Assembly: GCA_964019165.1 (NCBI GenBank)
Contig: OZ025276.1
Location: forward strand, 7,130,820 to 7,194,819
DNA from: Mastigias papua
Taxonomy: Eukaryota > Cnidaria > Scyphozoa > Rhizostomeae > Mastigiidae
Length of the DNA: 64,000 bases
Direction of reading: 5' to 3'
Shown: in pieces, positions 12,405 to 25,482 of the stretch
Layout: the number at the start of each line of letters is the position of its first letter
How positions within the stretch are numbered: position 1 is the stretch's first letter
Position numbers and translations under genes: made by a program
Notes under the pieces: model-generated
The model's input: only the letters and a program-made list of their open reading frames with translations
Database searches by the model: none
Told to the model about the DNA's origin: nothing

Positions 12405-12840
12405 GGAACTTGCTTTATGAAAATATTTGGAATTCTGAAACACTGGCTGAGTTCAAATGTAAGTCGCCCTCCTCTATAAGACCTGTTACAGTCTCCTTCT
12501 TTGAATTATTCGATATCTGTGGTGCTAAAAGATTGACTATGCTTCGTCTTGAATTTAGTACATTGAACGAGCATAAATTAAAACAAGATTTTCAGTGTAT
12601 CAGTCCAATGTGTGCTTGTAACACATGAGTTGAAGATAATGCGCACTTCTTTCGGCATTTTCCCTTGTTTGATACTATGCGTAATGATCTCCTTGGCCGG
12701 CTCTTGTATCTTTCAGAATTGGATTACAGTAATATCGACCAACAAGCCTTATTATACTTACTTTCCTACGGCAGCCCAACATTTAACAAAAAAAAATTTC
12801 TCTTTCCATATAGGGTTCTAGTCTCTTCTGAATGGCCTTT
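12405..12840 (+). mobile_element. LINE C-terminal fragment inserted in opposite orientation
   Basis: The plus-strand product shows ICGAKRLTMLRLEFSTLNEH, then PMCACN, VEDNAHF (after a frame change), MRNDLLGRLL, and an LLSYGSPTFN block. This is the cysteine-containing tail found at the end of several LINE polyproteins (R-L-R plus C-x-C plus E-D..H-F, then LLYG). It is broken by at least one frameshift. Minus-strand RTE-like pieces flank it on both sides, so I read it as an insertion into the older element. Confidence 0.75.
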
Positions 12841-12879
12841 AGTAAGATTTTGCTTGTTTGAAACCTAAGGGCGCTTGTA

Positions 12880-13115
12880 TGATTATTTTCACAAAGTCTT
12901 GTATCACTTTCTTCGGTAAAATGGCATACACGGATCTATTGCATTCTTCTGGCCAACGTTTAGTTCCCGGATCTTATTATGCAAGTAACGTATAGCATTA
13001 ATAGCTACATCACAACCAGCTTTGATAAGTTGTATTTATATGTTGTCTTCCCCTGGCAATTTTCTATTTCCCAGGTTATCAATAGCCCACCAACTTTCAT
13101 TTCCTAGAATTTCCT
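12880..13115 (-). mobile_element. LINE (RTE-like) RT finger-domain remnant
   Basis: Minus-strand reading gives AIDNLGNRKLPGEDNI, IQLIKAGCDVAINAI and a following block ending in a degenerate KNAIDPCMPFYRRK. This is the LP..KAPGxDxI..ELLKAGG pattern at the start of RTE-type RT domains, with in-frame stops. The order and orientation fit the RT C-terminal remnant at 11640-12310. Confidence 0.7.
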
Positions 13116-13165
13116 GTTCACGACCATACCCTTTATGTTGGACGAATTCATATATGACATTTCAT

Positions 13166-13306
<141 letters not shown>

Positions 13307-13870
13307 AATTCAAGAAATAAAATTACTCCATTTCACACGTTTCCGCACAAGCCTTCACCAGTAATATCATGCCAGCCACATTTTGCGCATTTATAACCAT
13401 AATACAAAGGAGCAATATATTATCATGTTAAAACAAAACCGTACTCTACACAATACAACAGGACTACAATGAATAACACCTAAAATTGAAAAGAGAGGAA
13501 ATGAGAGTTCGCACAGAAGATAGGGGTGTTAAAGAGGATGATGCTGTCCCTCCCACCGCAGTTAGGAGAATACCATGCAAAACAAAGTTTAGTAAGAAAT
13601 GCAATAGAAAGAAAGCCAAACACAAACTTAAATAGATTATATAGAGCGCAAAGACACCTAATACGAAGAAAGGCTGGATAAATAAAATGTAGAGCAACCT
13701 AAATAACTGGAATAAAAACAAAGTACATAGTAGAGAGAGAAAGACGGAGAGTATGTAAATAAAAACAAGCCTATAAACTAAAATAAATAATAATACTATG
13801 TGCCTACTTCCCTAACATTAAGGCCCTGGGGTGTGAAAGTGTCTAGCTTATGTTGCCAGAAACTCTCACG
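13307..13870 (-). mobile_element. Penelope-like element 3' end
   Basis: The minus strand starts near 13870 with the end of a GIY-YIG-type endonuclease reading (ESFWQHKLDTF, then LNVREV), the same tail as at 45000-45090. About 450 bp of non-coding sequence follows, then a diverged copy of the terminal motif GGTGAAGGCTTGTGCGGAAACG ending next to (TA)n. It is strongly 5' truncated. The short hydrophobic frame at 13464-13721 lies in this 3' region and is not considered a gene. Confidence 0.7.
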
Positions 13871-14186
<316 letters not shown>

Positions 14187-14188
<2 letters not shown>

Positions 14189-15278
14189 TCTCCCCTACGA
14201 ATAGTGTGGAAAAGATTGGGAGGCTATTATTGTAGAGCAACTGTCAATCGAAAGTTTTGATTCATATTATATGTGTGATGTGAGAGCTTCTGTGATGATT
14301 GAAATGCGCGAAGATAGGAGCCAAACGTGTATTTGCCCTTGCAGGTGTATGAGCAGGCAAGCAGCCCTATCGGAAGGCAGGCATATCAGCAGGCAGGCAA
14401 GCTAGCAGGCGAGCAGGGTTATTGGCAGGAGTAGTAACAGGCCTATTGGCTGGTGAGCTCCCAAACAACCCGCCTCTGTTTTGAATGTACGAGTGGATTC
14501 CAAATTGGAACTCTCAATTAAGCTAATGGGAGTGAATTTATGAGAGTTTTGCAAATGGTCATGTTTCGATCTCGGTTTACTCAAATATCCCTCATTATTA
14601 TGTAGATTAATGTCACCAAGAGCTTTAGGAAACAAGTCAAAGCGGGGACCATAACTGTGCTTAAATTATGACTATTTGACTTTGCACGTTACTGTCCGTA
14701 TTCACATATAGCTTTTCTTCGCGTGGTTGGTTGATGGTTGATTTTGTTTGCTTTACCACTATATTCAAAATAGGACTATTTGCAATGCGGACGATTAGTT
14801 ATACATAACAGTTAACTTCTACTGGCAATATTTGCTATCCTATTGACATGACAAAGATAATAGTGTGGTCAATTAACCGTTAAGCATGATAACCTTCCTA
14901 GTTGAGATGGTATAAGTATTATAACTGTATACCCACTTCCACTCTTTGTGTGCGCAAGCTATTGCTAAAGACAACGTTTAATATATTACGTTCTGCGTTA
15001 ACTTCACAGGTGCAAACATTGAAGCATAGATATAGCAGGAGAGTTCCAACTTGAACACGTCATGAACGTAATGGAAGAGGTTAGTAGTTGGAAGTTTCAA
15101 ATGCAAGGTGTTCTCATTGCACGGTTAATCTAATTGCTATTGGCAGGCGGCAGACGAACTTTAAGTTGAAAAACGAAAGGTCTTCATCGTTGTCTGATAC
15201 CCGATAGTTTATTCATAGAGTGACAGTCAAAGTTACCAATTTTAAATGACCTGTTTTGTGCGGTGGAAAGAGCTCAGG
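14187..15278. other. No gene; short GCAGGC-rich tract
   Basis: At 14340-14450 the motif GCAGGC and close variants recur about every 8-20 bp. The remainder shows no recognisable coding or structural feature. Confidence 0.45.
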
Positions 15279-15475
15279 TATGGGCCTGTTCATATGAGGC
15301 CGCTTACCGAGCCAGCTCACTTAGAAAAATCCAGCTCAATCATAATTTTCCATACAAAATGCTTTCTCTGTTCATATGAAAAAGTGGACTGAAACTCTTT
15401 CATTTGAACAGAATCTGAAATTCGTCTCACTAAGTGAGCTGACTAAGTAAGAGGGCTCATACATATTTTCGCATA
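15279..15475. mobile_element. MITE with 46-bp imperfect TIRs
   Basis: The left end (15279-15324) and right end (about 15430-15475) are inverted repeats sharing CAGCTCACTTAG at the inner edge and TATG at the outer edge. An inner TTCATATGAA palindrome is present. No frame for a transposase exists, so it is a non-autonomous DNA transposon. Confidence 0.7.
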
Positions 15476-15790
15476 AAAAATAACCGATACCAGGGTATTA
15501 AATCGCCAGAATGAATATGACAGGAAATACTACTTTCTTGTATTCCAACTGCTTATTCTGCTGGCACTATTTTCTGATAAAATTCAATTTTTCCTGTCAT
15601 CGATTACAGTAAATGGAATAGTTTAGTTTTTAAAGTGAGATACTTTTTACAATGCATTGATGATGACAAATTGTCAGATTGAAGAATTTGAATGCCATAC
15701 CAGTCTTAATTTCTTATAAAACCTGTTCAACATTCCTAGTTTCTTAGCAAAATAATGGATGGGAAGAAACTCCCAAACTAGTACTTTACT

Positions 15791-16331
15791 TAGGGGTCAT
15801 TCAAAATGTACGTAACGGACAAAAATTGTCATGTTGACCCCCACTTCCCTTGTAACGGCTTGTCACACTGAAGGTGATGCCACCTCATTACATCTTTGGA
15901 GAAATAAATTCTTAAAAGTTTTTCACTTATTTAGTTAAATGGCTATGTGGGACTTGCCAGCTCAAAGAATCATTGATTATCTGAAGGAGTCAGTCCTCAA
16001 TCGTCTCTCACGTATGGAGCCAACATCTCCATTGAACGTGGTGTTTCAATTTTACGGCGATCGCAAAAGATATTTACAAGGTCATATGCATTAACATCAC
16101 CGTCATAGATCTAAGTCCGCTATATCTCTTACACAGCCATTTCCCATAATAATTTGCGTTGTCATTATGCTGTAATTCGCACATTTAAAGCGACAAGTGG
16201 AAATATTGCACCTATGTCTTGGCATTACTGAACAAAGGGTAGCCTGACAGCCTAATAATTTCACACGAACTTGTCACAAAAATGATGCATACCAACCCAC
16301 CCCTCACTGTTACATATGAATGACCCCCTTA
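15791..16331. mobile_element. MITE with GGGGTCATTCA termini
   Basis: TAGGGGTCATTCA followed by ATGTACGTAAC at the left end is mirrored by the reverse complement of TGTTACATATGAATGACCCCCTTA at the right. Further inside, TTGTCA and GTGACAAG blocks are also inverted. The element is 541 bp long and has no coding capacity. Confidence 0.7.
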
Positions 16332-17494
16332 TACGCCACTGACAAATTTTAAAATAATATTAATGATAATGCCTACTGATGATATTTTAACTGTGCTAAG
16401 CTAATTCAAAATCTCTTATTCAAAAATCCTCAAGTATGAAATTGTAGAGAAACTATGAAAATTTAGAGTCTGTAATCAAAGTGATGAATTTTAGGGTAGG
16501 CTTTTGATCATCATTTTGAAGTTACATGTGTTTCAATGTATATCCTTAAACCCTAGTTTTGGCAGGTTGACTTTACAGAATTATCCAGTCCTAGGGAGAT
16601 TTTTGTTAGATTTTTAGATTCTCTTAGTCTAGGTATGATGATCTTCGCAGCTACACTGTAACCATGGCCGGACGATGTGGTTATGAGCTAGCATGTTATT
16701 TTTTATGTTACCTCACTTTTGTCAACGCCTAGCAACAATGTTATGAAAAATTTTGCCACAATGCTAGTAGCAAAAGGAAAGTCTTTCAACTTTGTGTCTA
16801 GTATTACCTATCTGTTTGTATTCTCTTGGAGAGCTTTTATCACTATTCATTGATATTCTTTGGGTGGTCAACGGAGTGGCATTTATTGACGCACTAGTTA
16901 AACTGGGTTGTTACGCACGCTTGGAAATTTCAATTGCAAAGTATTTATGTAATTCAGGGCTTATTCATTTGGATACATTTGCATCATCAATGAGAGACCT
17001 GCGTCATTGTCATAGGACAAAGTTTATTGCCTCAATTGAGAAGAATGGATTTAGATGGAAATCACGAGTGTTAGTTTGTACTTATTCTGGATGTCAGGAA
17101 TACATCAAAACCACACATTTCTTAAGAGATTGATACTTTGATAAAAGGAACTATGCTTTGCAATTTAGAAATACAGCAACTTTGACTTTATCTATGTATA
17201 CCCCAGCACAGAATTGACATTTGGCTTTGTTCACGGCCAGATATGAGACATTTGGCAGTTTTAGGATGCTCACGAGAAGTGTCTCTTGAAGGTCAAACAT
17301 TTTGACAGGATTTTGGCCGCACGCGGTTATTTGGCAATTTAAAGCAACAACAAAGGAGAACTGGGTGAAATGTTCTATGACATATTAGGAACTAAATCGG
17401 CGACAGCCAAAAAGCTGAAGACAAACTGATTTTAAGTTCATCCTCAGAAAGAGTCTTAGTAAAGCATGAAAATCTGCATCACCATCCCATCCTG
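16332..17494. other. No gene recognised (open frame at 16792-17133)
   Basis: A 113-codon open frame on the plus strand (16792-17133) has no recognisable domain and no ATG-based start. Frames of this length are expected by chance in a window of this size, so it is not called as a gene. Confidence 0.4.
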
Positions 17495-17548
17495 GCCATC
17501 ATCATCATAATCATTATCATAATCATCATCATTATCATTATCATCATC

Positions 17549-17629
<81 letters not shown>

Positions 17630-17652
17630 TTCTTCTTCTTCTTCTTCTCCTT
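17495..17652. repeat. (ATC)n/(TTC)n microsatellite
   Basis: Interrupted ATC/ATT triplets become pure TCA triplets from about 17550 and end in a short CTT run. Confidence 0.95.
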
Positions 17653-20600
17653 CATTCTTTACATAATGTCGTAAACAGCTCTATTATTCAAGAAGAGGTG
17701 ACACAATTTCGACAGCATTTCCCTCTGAAATGGGTTCTTTATGTCCTTATGCTTGAAAGGAAAACTAAGTTATGGTCAGAAGCAGATACCAACGAGGAAT
17801 GTTATTATTCATGCTATGAGCTCATGTCCAGTTATATGCCGGTGAATAGTGAGATTGAACCAATTCAACTACAAGCCCCCTATAATAGTGCTGCTTCTGT
17901 CTTAGACATTTATCATAATTCTGTTCTCATGTTGCTTATAAATATGTACCTTTGGCTTTAGCTGGCTGCCAAATTTATTTCATCAAAATGGCATCATTTG
18001 CCAATCTAAGCAAGTAATACTCATTCCTTCTTTCCCTTTCATCATAGATTAATCTGCTGATAACCATGTACTTGCTTGGGTTTCCATCGTCTTCCATTCA
18101 TCTTTGTTCCGATTTATCTGTTCTCCAATTTTAGGAAAAAGTTTAAACTATGTAATTGTTTGCTGAAACCGCATTACGCAGATATTTCTTTATGGCCTGT
18201 GGTTTGCAAGAGAGGACAATGATCAGCTCTTCATAATAAATAGCGTTGCTATATGGTTACGACTGCTCTTTTCCCTTGTTATTAGAACAGCACAAATTGG
18301 ATGGAGACTAACACACTTTCATCACTGGAAATATTCTACAAGACACAAGCGGACATGACTCATGTAAGTAACAAAGACACATAACATACCGTTTATATTT
18401 CACGTCCCTTTAAAGATTTTTTAAGTTAAGGACAATGTAAGCTTTTAGTTGTTATTTTTCTGTATGTTTTGCTTGAATTTGTTTGGACGTTCTTTGCAAA
18501 TCGTAGATAGATTCATTGACACTTTTTCCTAAAATTTACGTGTGAGTATTACTGTATTTGCATGATATGGCTATATCGCTATATCGTGTCTTGCTATCTT
18601 TCCAATAAATGTGCTGCATTGAATGTTTTGCGGTGATACCCTTCCTCGCAAACTCAAAAATCATGGATTTGTCCATACCATTGTCCTTATAGTTGGTGAC
18701 GTTTGCTTGTAGTCAGTGAAAAATGGAGAGCTGTTGTGGACAACTACTTATATTGTTAGTATACTCAACTGTTCACACCCAAAGTCTTTATCAAATAAGA
18801 GTTGGGTTTGCTCCTGATAGGAAAGTATGGAAAATATATTTGAAAACAATCTGCAGTGAAACCAGGTTTATATTATCAGTTGTTGAAGGGCATCGGGAGA
18901 GAAGTTATGCTTGGTGTTTAGGTTTGTTGAGAGATCAGTGGGCTGGTCATTTAATGCTCAACCCGCATCAAAACATACTTAAACCCATTTGGGCCATACA
19001 TTGATTCTTCTATGCTCATGTTCATCAACTGCTGAGCATATTGCCATTCAACGAAGCAGCACCATTCGTCTTTCAGTTGATTTACTTTGTCCCTATTGTG
19101 TGAAGCTTCATCCTTGTTGTTCAACGTCATTCATTCTTAGTGTGGTAATAACCATATTGCTCAAACCCAGAAAGCCGCTATTGCACAAAACTGCTTTGTG
19201 GTGTGCTCCTATTAGGGATAATTGTCCACTTGAAATATTCAGATATCTCTTTGGTCAACTTGAAGCTACTATCTCATTCATCGAGAAAACTACAGTAAGC
19301 GGTTTCGTTTAAATTGTTTTTATTCAATATACAACTTGCAAATAGAAGCATACACGTTGCTTGCTACACAACTCCACAGCCAGGCCAGTGCTTCAGGGGT
19401 TGCAAAATTATGCTGGAGAAATCGCGTGGTACAGAATCAGAGAACTTATTTCGTACTTTATATTACCACAATAAAATAGATAATGTGTATGCAGGAAAAG
19501 AATGAATTTTCTCGCAAGTTGCGAAGGTCAAAGTTGAGATCAACCATAATTTCTGGAAATTTCTCCTTAGCTACAAATATAAAGCAACAATACGACAAGG
19601 AGACTTCCTAGGGTGGCAAAAGCTAACATCCTGTTGCCCAGGGATGCCATTTGCCACCCAATGCCACCCCATGTCACCCCATGGCCACGAGCCTGTTACT
19701 ACACTATGTACAATATACATGATTACACACCAAGAAGGATACTACGGAGTGCAAGAAGCTGCAACACCTCCACAGCCATTAACATAAAAAACTCGACATA
19801 AGAAATAAAAACATAGCTACAGAAACGACATATAAATACACATAAATGATTTTTATTAGTAGGTACTGAGGTTCCTTTCATATTGCATACTTTCAGCTTC
19901 CAATTAAACGGAGGATCGGAAATAATTTTAAAACTTAATAAACGGGGGGAGGGGGGTTAGTTTCTTTTGTTGTTTCTGAATGAATAGCATATATTATTAG
20001 CGCCATAATGGATTTTGGTGGGGGCACGCATCACCCGTATCACATATAACGTATGGAAACAATTTCCAGACAGCTCTGACTTGTGGCCGTTAGTCTGGCA
20101 AAGAGCTCTTGTGACAAATACGTGAGGTAGGTTTTCGTTAACCAAAAGTCCAGAGGTGTCTACTCATGAAAAATCCCTCTTATACAAGCATAATGTAGAT
20201 AAGAGAAATGCGATGTGACGCATTGGAACTTTGCACAGTAAAAGAACTTTGTTTTTAATTTTTATTGACACTCTTCACTGGCAGTTGAAAATCTGGTTAT
20301 GTATATGATATGATGAAGGCATGTGAGACCTTTTAGTAGACAGTACTTCCTATATTTTTTTCGACATCTCAGAGTTATTGATAGATAAACCACCTCTGCT
20401 AGCGTGAAATGAGTTTTGATGGTAGTGTACTATGAGAGAATCACTGTCAATTTAGCTGTACATTTCTCAGAGTCCAAATGAATAGAGCAATTTTGGCCTA
20501 CTCTTCTGGAAATCTAGTAAAAATTATGTTCAAGAATTATTCTATATCGTGGCTAATGACTGATTTCAGATTGGTAGTAGAGAATTTGAGTGCAATATTT

Positions 20601-21149
20601 GAAATATTTATACTGGGGATCATGAATTAATTCATAATTGCAGAGCAGTATTGACTTAAATATAAGCGCACACTCATGTCTCTTCTATCTCTTGTGCCAT
20701 TGCATAATTGTGGTTAATATGTTTGCATATAATTCTTCTGTTATCTTTTGGAAAAAATGGCATTTCATCAGTGTATAGTCTATGGTTTGGAACAGTTATT
20801 TGCCTTTCGAAAGAAAACACAGCTTTTGTTTAGATTGTGACATTTGAATTTATATAGTCTATGTTTTCCAACGAACCACAATTGAATTACTTCACTATTT
20901 GTGTTCGCCGTGTTTATGATCGTAGCACTATTTCCAGAACTGATCATATGCCTGCTTTGATTAATGCACAGATTGCACACAACGTAGCAGATTTGTTGCT
21001 TTACTGGTGTTTTATGTTCATACTAATTTTGACACGTGTATGGTAGATTGGTATTAATATTATTTTAGATGTCCGAAACTACCATGCTACATAATAAGAC
21101 TACAACGTTAAAGGAAATTGAATGAAATGTGGCAAAATTTGTTTTCTAG
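17653..21149. other. No gene recognised upstream of the GPCR exon
   Basis: The stretch contains several short open frames without recognisable domains. A tract at 19610-19690 repeats GCCACCC-like words, and a G-run lies near 19943-19955. The 5' exon of the GPCR should lie somewhere in this interval, but I could not place it. Confidence 0.4.
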
Positions 21150-22292
21150 ACAACAACCAAGCACGACACTGTGTTCGATCCATTTGAGGAGAACCCTGTT
21201 CCTACATGCATTGGACTCTTTGCACTGGCATTAACCATAATTGTCTTGAATTCAATTGCCATTATCGTGTTTCTGCGAAAAAAGGGCAACGTAGCGCCTT
21301 TTGATTACCCTTTGCTCAGCCTCCTTGTCGCGAACCTACTTCAAGGCACCTTAACCCTTCCTGCTTACGCCCTAAAGAAGATCAACTCATTTGGTGATTC
21401 TGAGAAGGCGATCATCTGTGACGTATACCGGTTTTCATTTTTCGTTTGTGCTCATGCCTCGATCATGAGTCTTTTAGTGAGCAATGTTGATAGACTCCTA
21501 GCACTTTTGTACTCTTTACGGTACTGGGAAATCGTCACAAAAACCAGAATATCTGCAGTTGTTGCGTTTTCATGGCTATTTGTTATATGCTTCGACATAG
21601 TGCCTTTGTTCACAGCTGCAGGGGAAAAGCTCTGTCACTATACACCAACGAAGCAATGGAGTATTTCAATGCACATCGTGATGAACATCATTCCACTGCC
21701 ACTGCTATTGGCTGGTTATATCGTAACCATTCGAATTGCATATAAACACGCGCGGAAAAATGATCCCTTCAAGTCCAGGAATCTGAGCCGCAGAGACAAA
21801 GTGAGGATTATCTGCGGGATTCGAGCCACAAAAAAAGTTATGATGATTATTGGAAGTTATTTCATTTGTGTTGGGCCAGCATGTGTATACTATTTGCTTC
21901 AGTGGCTTTGTCTCTCCTGCTTCACACGAGATTACGACATGAATCGTAAGCAGTACACACAATTTTTCCTTAAAGTTCTTGTGAATATTTATGCGGTCGT
22001 TTCTGCGATTATATTTTACTGGAACAGCAAAGATTTCCGCAGAAAAGCTCGAGAGATTTTGAGCAGACGGGAGAAATCATCGACTCTCTTGGATAACTTG
22101 AATAACACTGAGAAGAAAAGCGCGAAGAATGAGGGAAGCTGGGAAAAAGATTCAGACTGTTCCTCATTTGTATCTCTGAAGCTGAAGGAATCTGGATCAC
22201 ACTGTTTGGATGAATATGACGTGAATGAGAAGCACGGAGCAAAAAGAACACTTGTTAAAACAGATCTTCTGCGAGGTACTTTGCCAAAGTAA
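21150..22292 (+). CDS. Class A (rhodopsin-like) G protein-coupled receptor, main exon
   Basis: Seven hydrophobic helices make this a plasma-membrane receptor coupling to heterotrimeric G proteins. Ligand unknown. Numbering from the exon start, TM1 (about 20-42) has the conserved Asn in VLNS. TM2 has VANLL, where most receptors have an Asp. TM3 follows a Cys (ICDVYR) and ends NVDRLLAL, a DRL version of DRY. TM4 has its Trp, TM5 IPLPLLLAGY, TM6 CVGP in place of CWxP, and TM7 ends VVSAIIFYW, a degenerate NPxxY. A basic helix 8 and a Ser/Glu/Lys-rich tail of about 80 residues follow. The frame opens at TTTTCTAG (acceptor, exon from 21150) and has no Met before TM1, so the start codon lies in an unplaced upstream exon. 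The stop is at 22290-22292. An orphan invertebrate receptor family is likely; an exact family cannot be named. Confidence 0.88.
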   Translation, partial: TTTKHDTVFDPFEENPVPTCIGLFALALTIIVLNSIAIIVFLRKKGNVAPFDYPLLSLLVANLLQGTLTLPAYALKKINSFGDSEKAIICDVYRFSFFVCAHASIMSLLVSNVDRLLALLYSLRYWEIVTKTRISAVVAFSWLFVICFDIVPLFTAAGEKLCHYTPTKQWSISMHIVMNIIPLPLLLAGYIVTIRIAYKHARKNDPFKSRNLSRRDKVRIICGIRATKKVMMIIGSYFICVGPACVYYLLQWLCLSCFTRDYDMNRKQYTQFFLKVLVNIYAVVSAIIFYWNSKDFRRKAREILSRREKSSTLLDNLNNTEKKSAKNEGSWEKDSDCSSFVSLKLKESGSHCLDEYDVNEKHGAKRTLVKTDLLRGTLPK

Positions 22293-22305
22293 CTTGGCAA
22301 CTAAA

Positions 22306-22333
22306 GATTTGACAATGTTTTATTGTCAAATGT
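22306..22333 (+). other. Hairpin just after the GPCR stop codon
   Basis: ATTTGACAAT and ATTGTCAAAT form a 10-bp inverted repeat with a loop of about three to four bases, roughly 15 bp after the stop. It would sit at the start of the 3' UTR. It could be a fortuitous AT-rich stem. Confidence 0.5.
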
Positions 22334-25300
22334 ATTGATGTTATTAAATAACTGCTCCTATATCACCAAAAAGTGATTTCCTTATAAAGTATTTGTTGAA
22401 AACTCCTATTCCCGTGAATTTCAAATGTTGAACAACTGGAGATTTTCAAGGTTGTAGAAGTGAATGTTGAATCATTTCATCATGCTATCGATACTTCAGT
22501 TCAATTTATTACCTTTTAATCTGCTTTTGTACTATTTCGTAAGAGAGGCATTTGCTCCTTTCCCTGATTTTCCTTAGTATGATTTAAAACATTGAACATA
22601 TCTCAACTCGCTGCTGGATTCTGCAGTCTTCTAACCTGACTACTGGTGCTCAAAGGTCTTGCTGTGATAATGATTTTCACGTTTGTGTTGCAGGTTTTTG
22701 AAGTGAAGAAAGAATTGCCGACATAGTATAATTAAAACTTAACTTTTCTTTTACTACCTTTCCTTCGTTTGCAAGCAAATAGGTTTCTACATCCCATATT
22801 GATCCGTCAATCTTTGATGGAGTTTTGTGGGCTTATTTACAAGCCAGTCAACATCAAACAACCGAAAACATCCTATTAGATTCTTAGTTAAAAGAAGATA
22901 CTTGTGAAAATTTCCCTTGTCGACGTTGTTGTCTCTTTCGCACAATATTTCAAAACGTCATGTGAACAAATGCAGCAAAGTTGAGGCTGATGTTTGGAGC
23001 ACTGATAAAGAAGATTTACGGTGCCAACCTACACAAGTGAAGATAAGGCCTCGACAGCACTGGAAAGCTATGAATTCGATTCTCCTGCACATATTCAAAT
23101 GCATGGAAGTAGCGATTTCTCGGAAAATTGGCCGTTAATGAGCTGTGTTCTTGGAGAGCTCCGGACCTGTTCTATTCCTATGCTCCTTGCCACTTCAGTC
23201 AATCCTTGAGGACAGCAATTTTGCTGCCGATGTTGAAGTATCTCAGAACAAGTGACATACTGCCCAATAACTTCTTCCTAAAGCAATAGATCATGGTTCA
23301 AGGAAGGTTTTCAAATGGAGTTGGCCTTTGTTACTTTTAGACGGTTTAGGCTTTGAAGCTCTGAAGCCTTCGCATGTGTGCATAGTTCAACTCCTCTACC
23401 CGATCAAATGAAGCCCCTTTTCTCCACAGCCTGTCGTTTGTTAAAAACAGTTTCTTAAGTGCTTCGTATTGTAGGAGAAGTGTTTGAAGTCTTTCAGGAC
23501 ATATTGCCTTCACAAAAGTGAGGGTTTTTGCATTTATATGTTAAACTTTGATCAATGTTCATACATTTAGGAAGCGGCCCAATATTGAAGAAATTTGCGA
23601 GCAGTTAGGTATGTTTTCGAAATACTTCATATAGCCATGATTTACGGAAATCTATCAGTGCATTACATACATTGAGCAGCAAAGATTGTGAAATCGTACT
23701 TGTGCAATATTCTTGAGCTGCATTATTCACAATTATTTTAATTCTGGAGCCTTTTTACTTTTCACGTCACATTGCTTCTCCATAAACTTGAACTATTTCT
23801 CAACCTAACTGGATCTTTGTTCGTCGGAATGAATTGGTTTCAGCATTTCTGGATAACCAACGTATATATCTTAGATTGATTGGGTACAGCAAGATTGGAA
23901 ATTCAGATTTACTCGGGCTGGACGTAAGTTTATCCTCCTTCAACCATTCTAACAGATTGCAAAGCTGTTGCAGTGTCTTGTACTAGTTTCCCCAGGCCAT
24001 TCCAAGCCACCGTCCTATCTGTGGCTGAAGTCCTTTAGTCTCCAGGATGACATTGCTGTGCACCTATCTGTGGACTCTAGAATGGCTTTGCAGATTCTGC
24101 TATATTAGTGGTACATTGAAAATAATTGGTAGTCCAGGAGGATACATAAAGTTTTTCCAAACATGTTAAGTGGTGTGTAGCTCTGGATTCACCGGACAGC
24201 TTGTCTTTAGCTTGAATACAGACAGTTCACGAAGAAGAATTTTTCCAGGACTTAGATAGCATATAAATTAATCTTCAGCTTTGTATGTTGTTTCTTCATA
24301 ACATTAAGCATTGTCAGTACATGGCATTTACGCGTTGCTCAAAGGTATACTACAGTTGAGAAAAGAAGGTTAAAAGAGGCAGTAAGAGGGACAATTCTTG
24401 TGTGCTTTCTGAGAGTAGTGCATGACTGTCTATTAATTACGACCGATGTTTAATGTCTTTTCAAAAAGGGCATGATTGCATATTGCACTCATGTTTACTC
24501 CGCGAAACCGAAAAATTATTCACTGTATTTATTGGTCTAATATCATTGGAGCTGTCGATATTGTGTAAATAGACCTACATTTATCAACATGCTTTTTCGT
24601 CCCCTTTCCGCATGAATTGATTGAAATGTTCAAAAATGCAAGGTGGTACTAATGTCAAATAATACAATTTAGATCACCGCAATAAGATGAATAAATATCT
24701 TGTTTATCAAGGCCAAATACTTACCTGCTCGTTAGTAGCGTTATTGGATTCAAATAATACAATCTGCCACTTGAGCAGTGTTTTATCTTTAATACCGTTC
24801 TTACGCCTGTTAAAACATTTTACTTCATACCTTACTATGCTATTTAGCGCATGCAAGCGGCTTCTCTAAAGCTCCAGTCTCCTTCCAGACTTCCATAGAA
24901 TTCCTTAGATTCGTTGTCATTTAAGGAACAAATTCTAACTTCTAGCATTAGAGTTCAGTTCTGAAAGCTGCTTAAGAGTTGCGTTAAAGTTGCTGTTTAC
25001 TGAAAAGGTAAATTATAACTTCCAGCCATGTAAGAATTATGATTTGCATCAAATTTTAACTTTAAAAGTTGCCTAAGAGTTGCCTAACAATAGGTAAGCA
25101 GATGGAGAACCTTCGAGAGAACTGTCTGCCTTGGCATAACTAGCATACTGCTGACTTACTTCAGATAGAAATGCTGAAAATCGCCAACATCTCAGATGAC
25201 GAAAGATGCATGAAGCATGGTTCTATAATTGTTTTTTTCGAACCACCAGGAGCGGATTCAGACTACAGAGACGTACGCTCAAGCTGCAGTCAGATTTTCC

Positions 25301-25482
25301 ATTTGTGAAGCGGAATGCTTTGAAATGACTTACATTAATATGATTTTACATTTGAATATTTCCACAATTATTTTTCCTGTGCAATAGAAATGCAAAAACT
25401 CTTTAAACATCGAATACAGTTCGATGTCTTGAGCATAGCTCTTGCTTCTTGTTTCTGGTTGCTCCTGTCCCAAATATCAGTC
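22334..25482. other. No gene recognised downstream of the GPCR
   Basis: No convincing exon was recognised. A 60-codon frame at 23021-23209 has a rather acidic, coding-like composition but no family resemblance or clear splice sites. No canonical AATAAA was found close to the GPCR stop. Confidence 0.4.

Noticed and set aside
16792..17133. 113-codon frame
   Set aside because: No ATG-based start, no domain and no splice signals. This length is expected by chance in 64 kb read in six frames.
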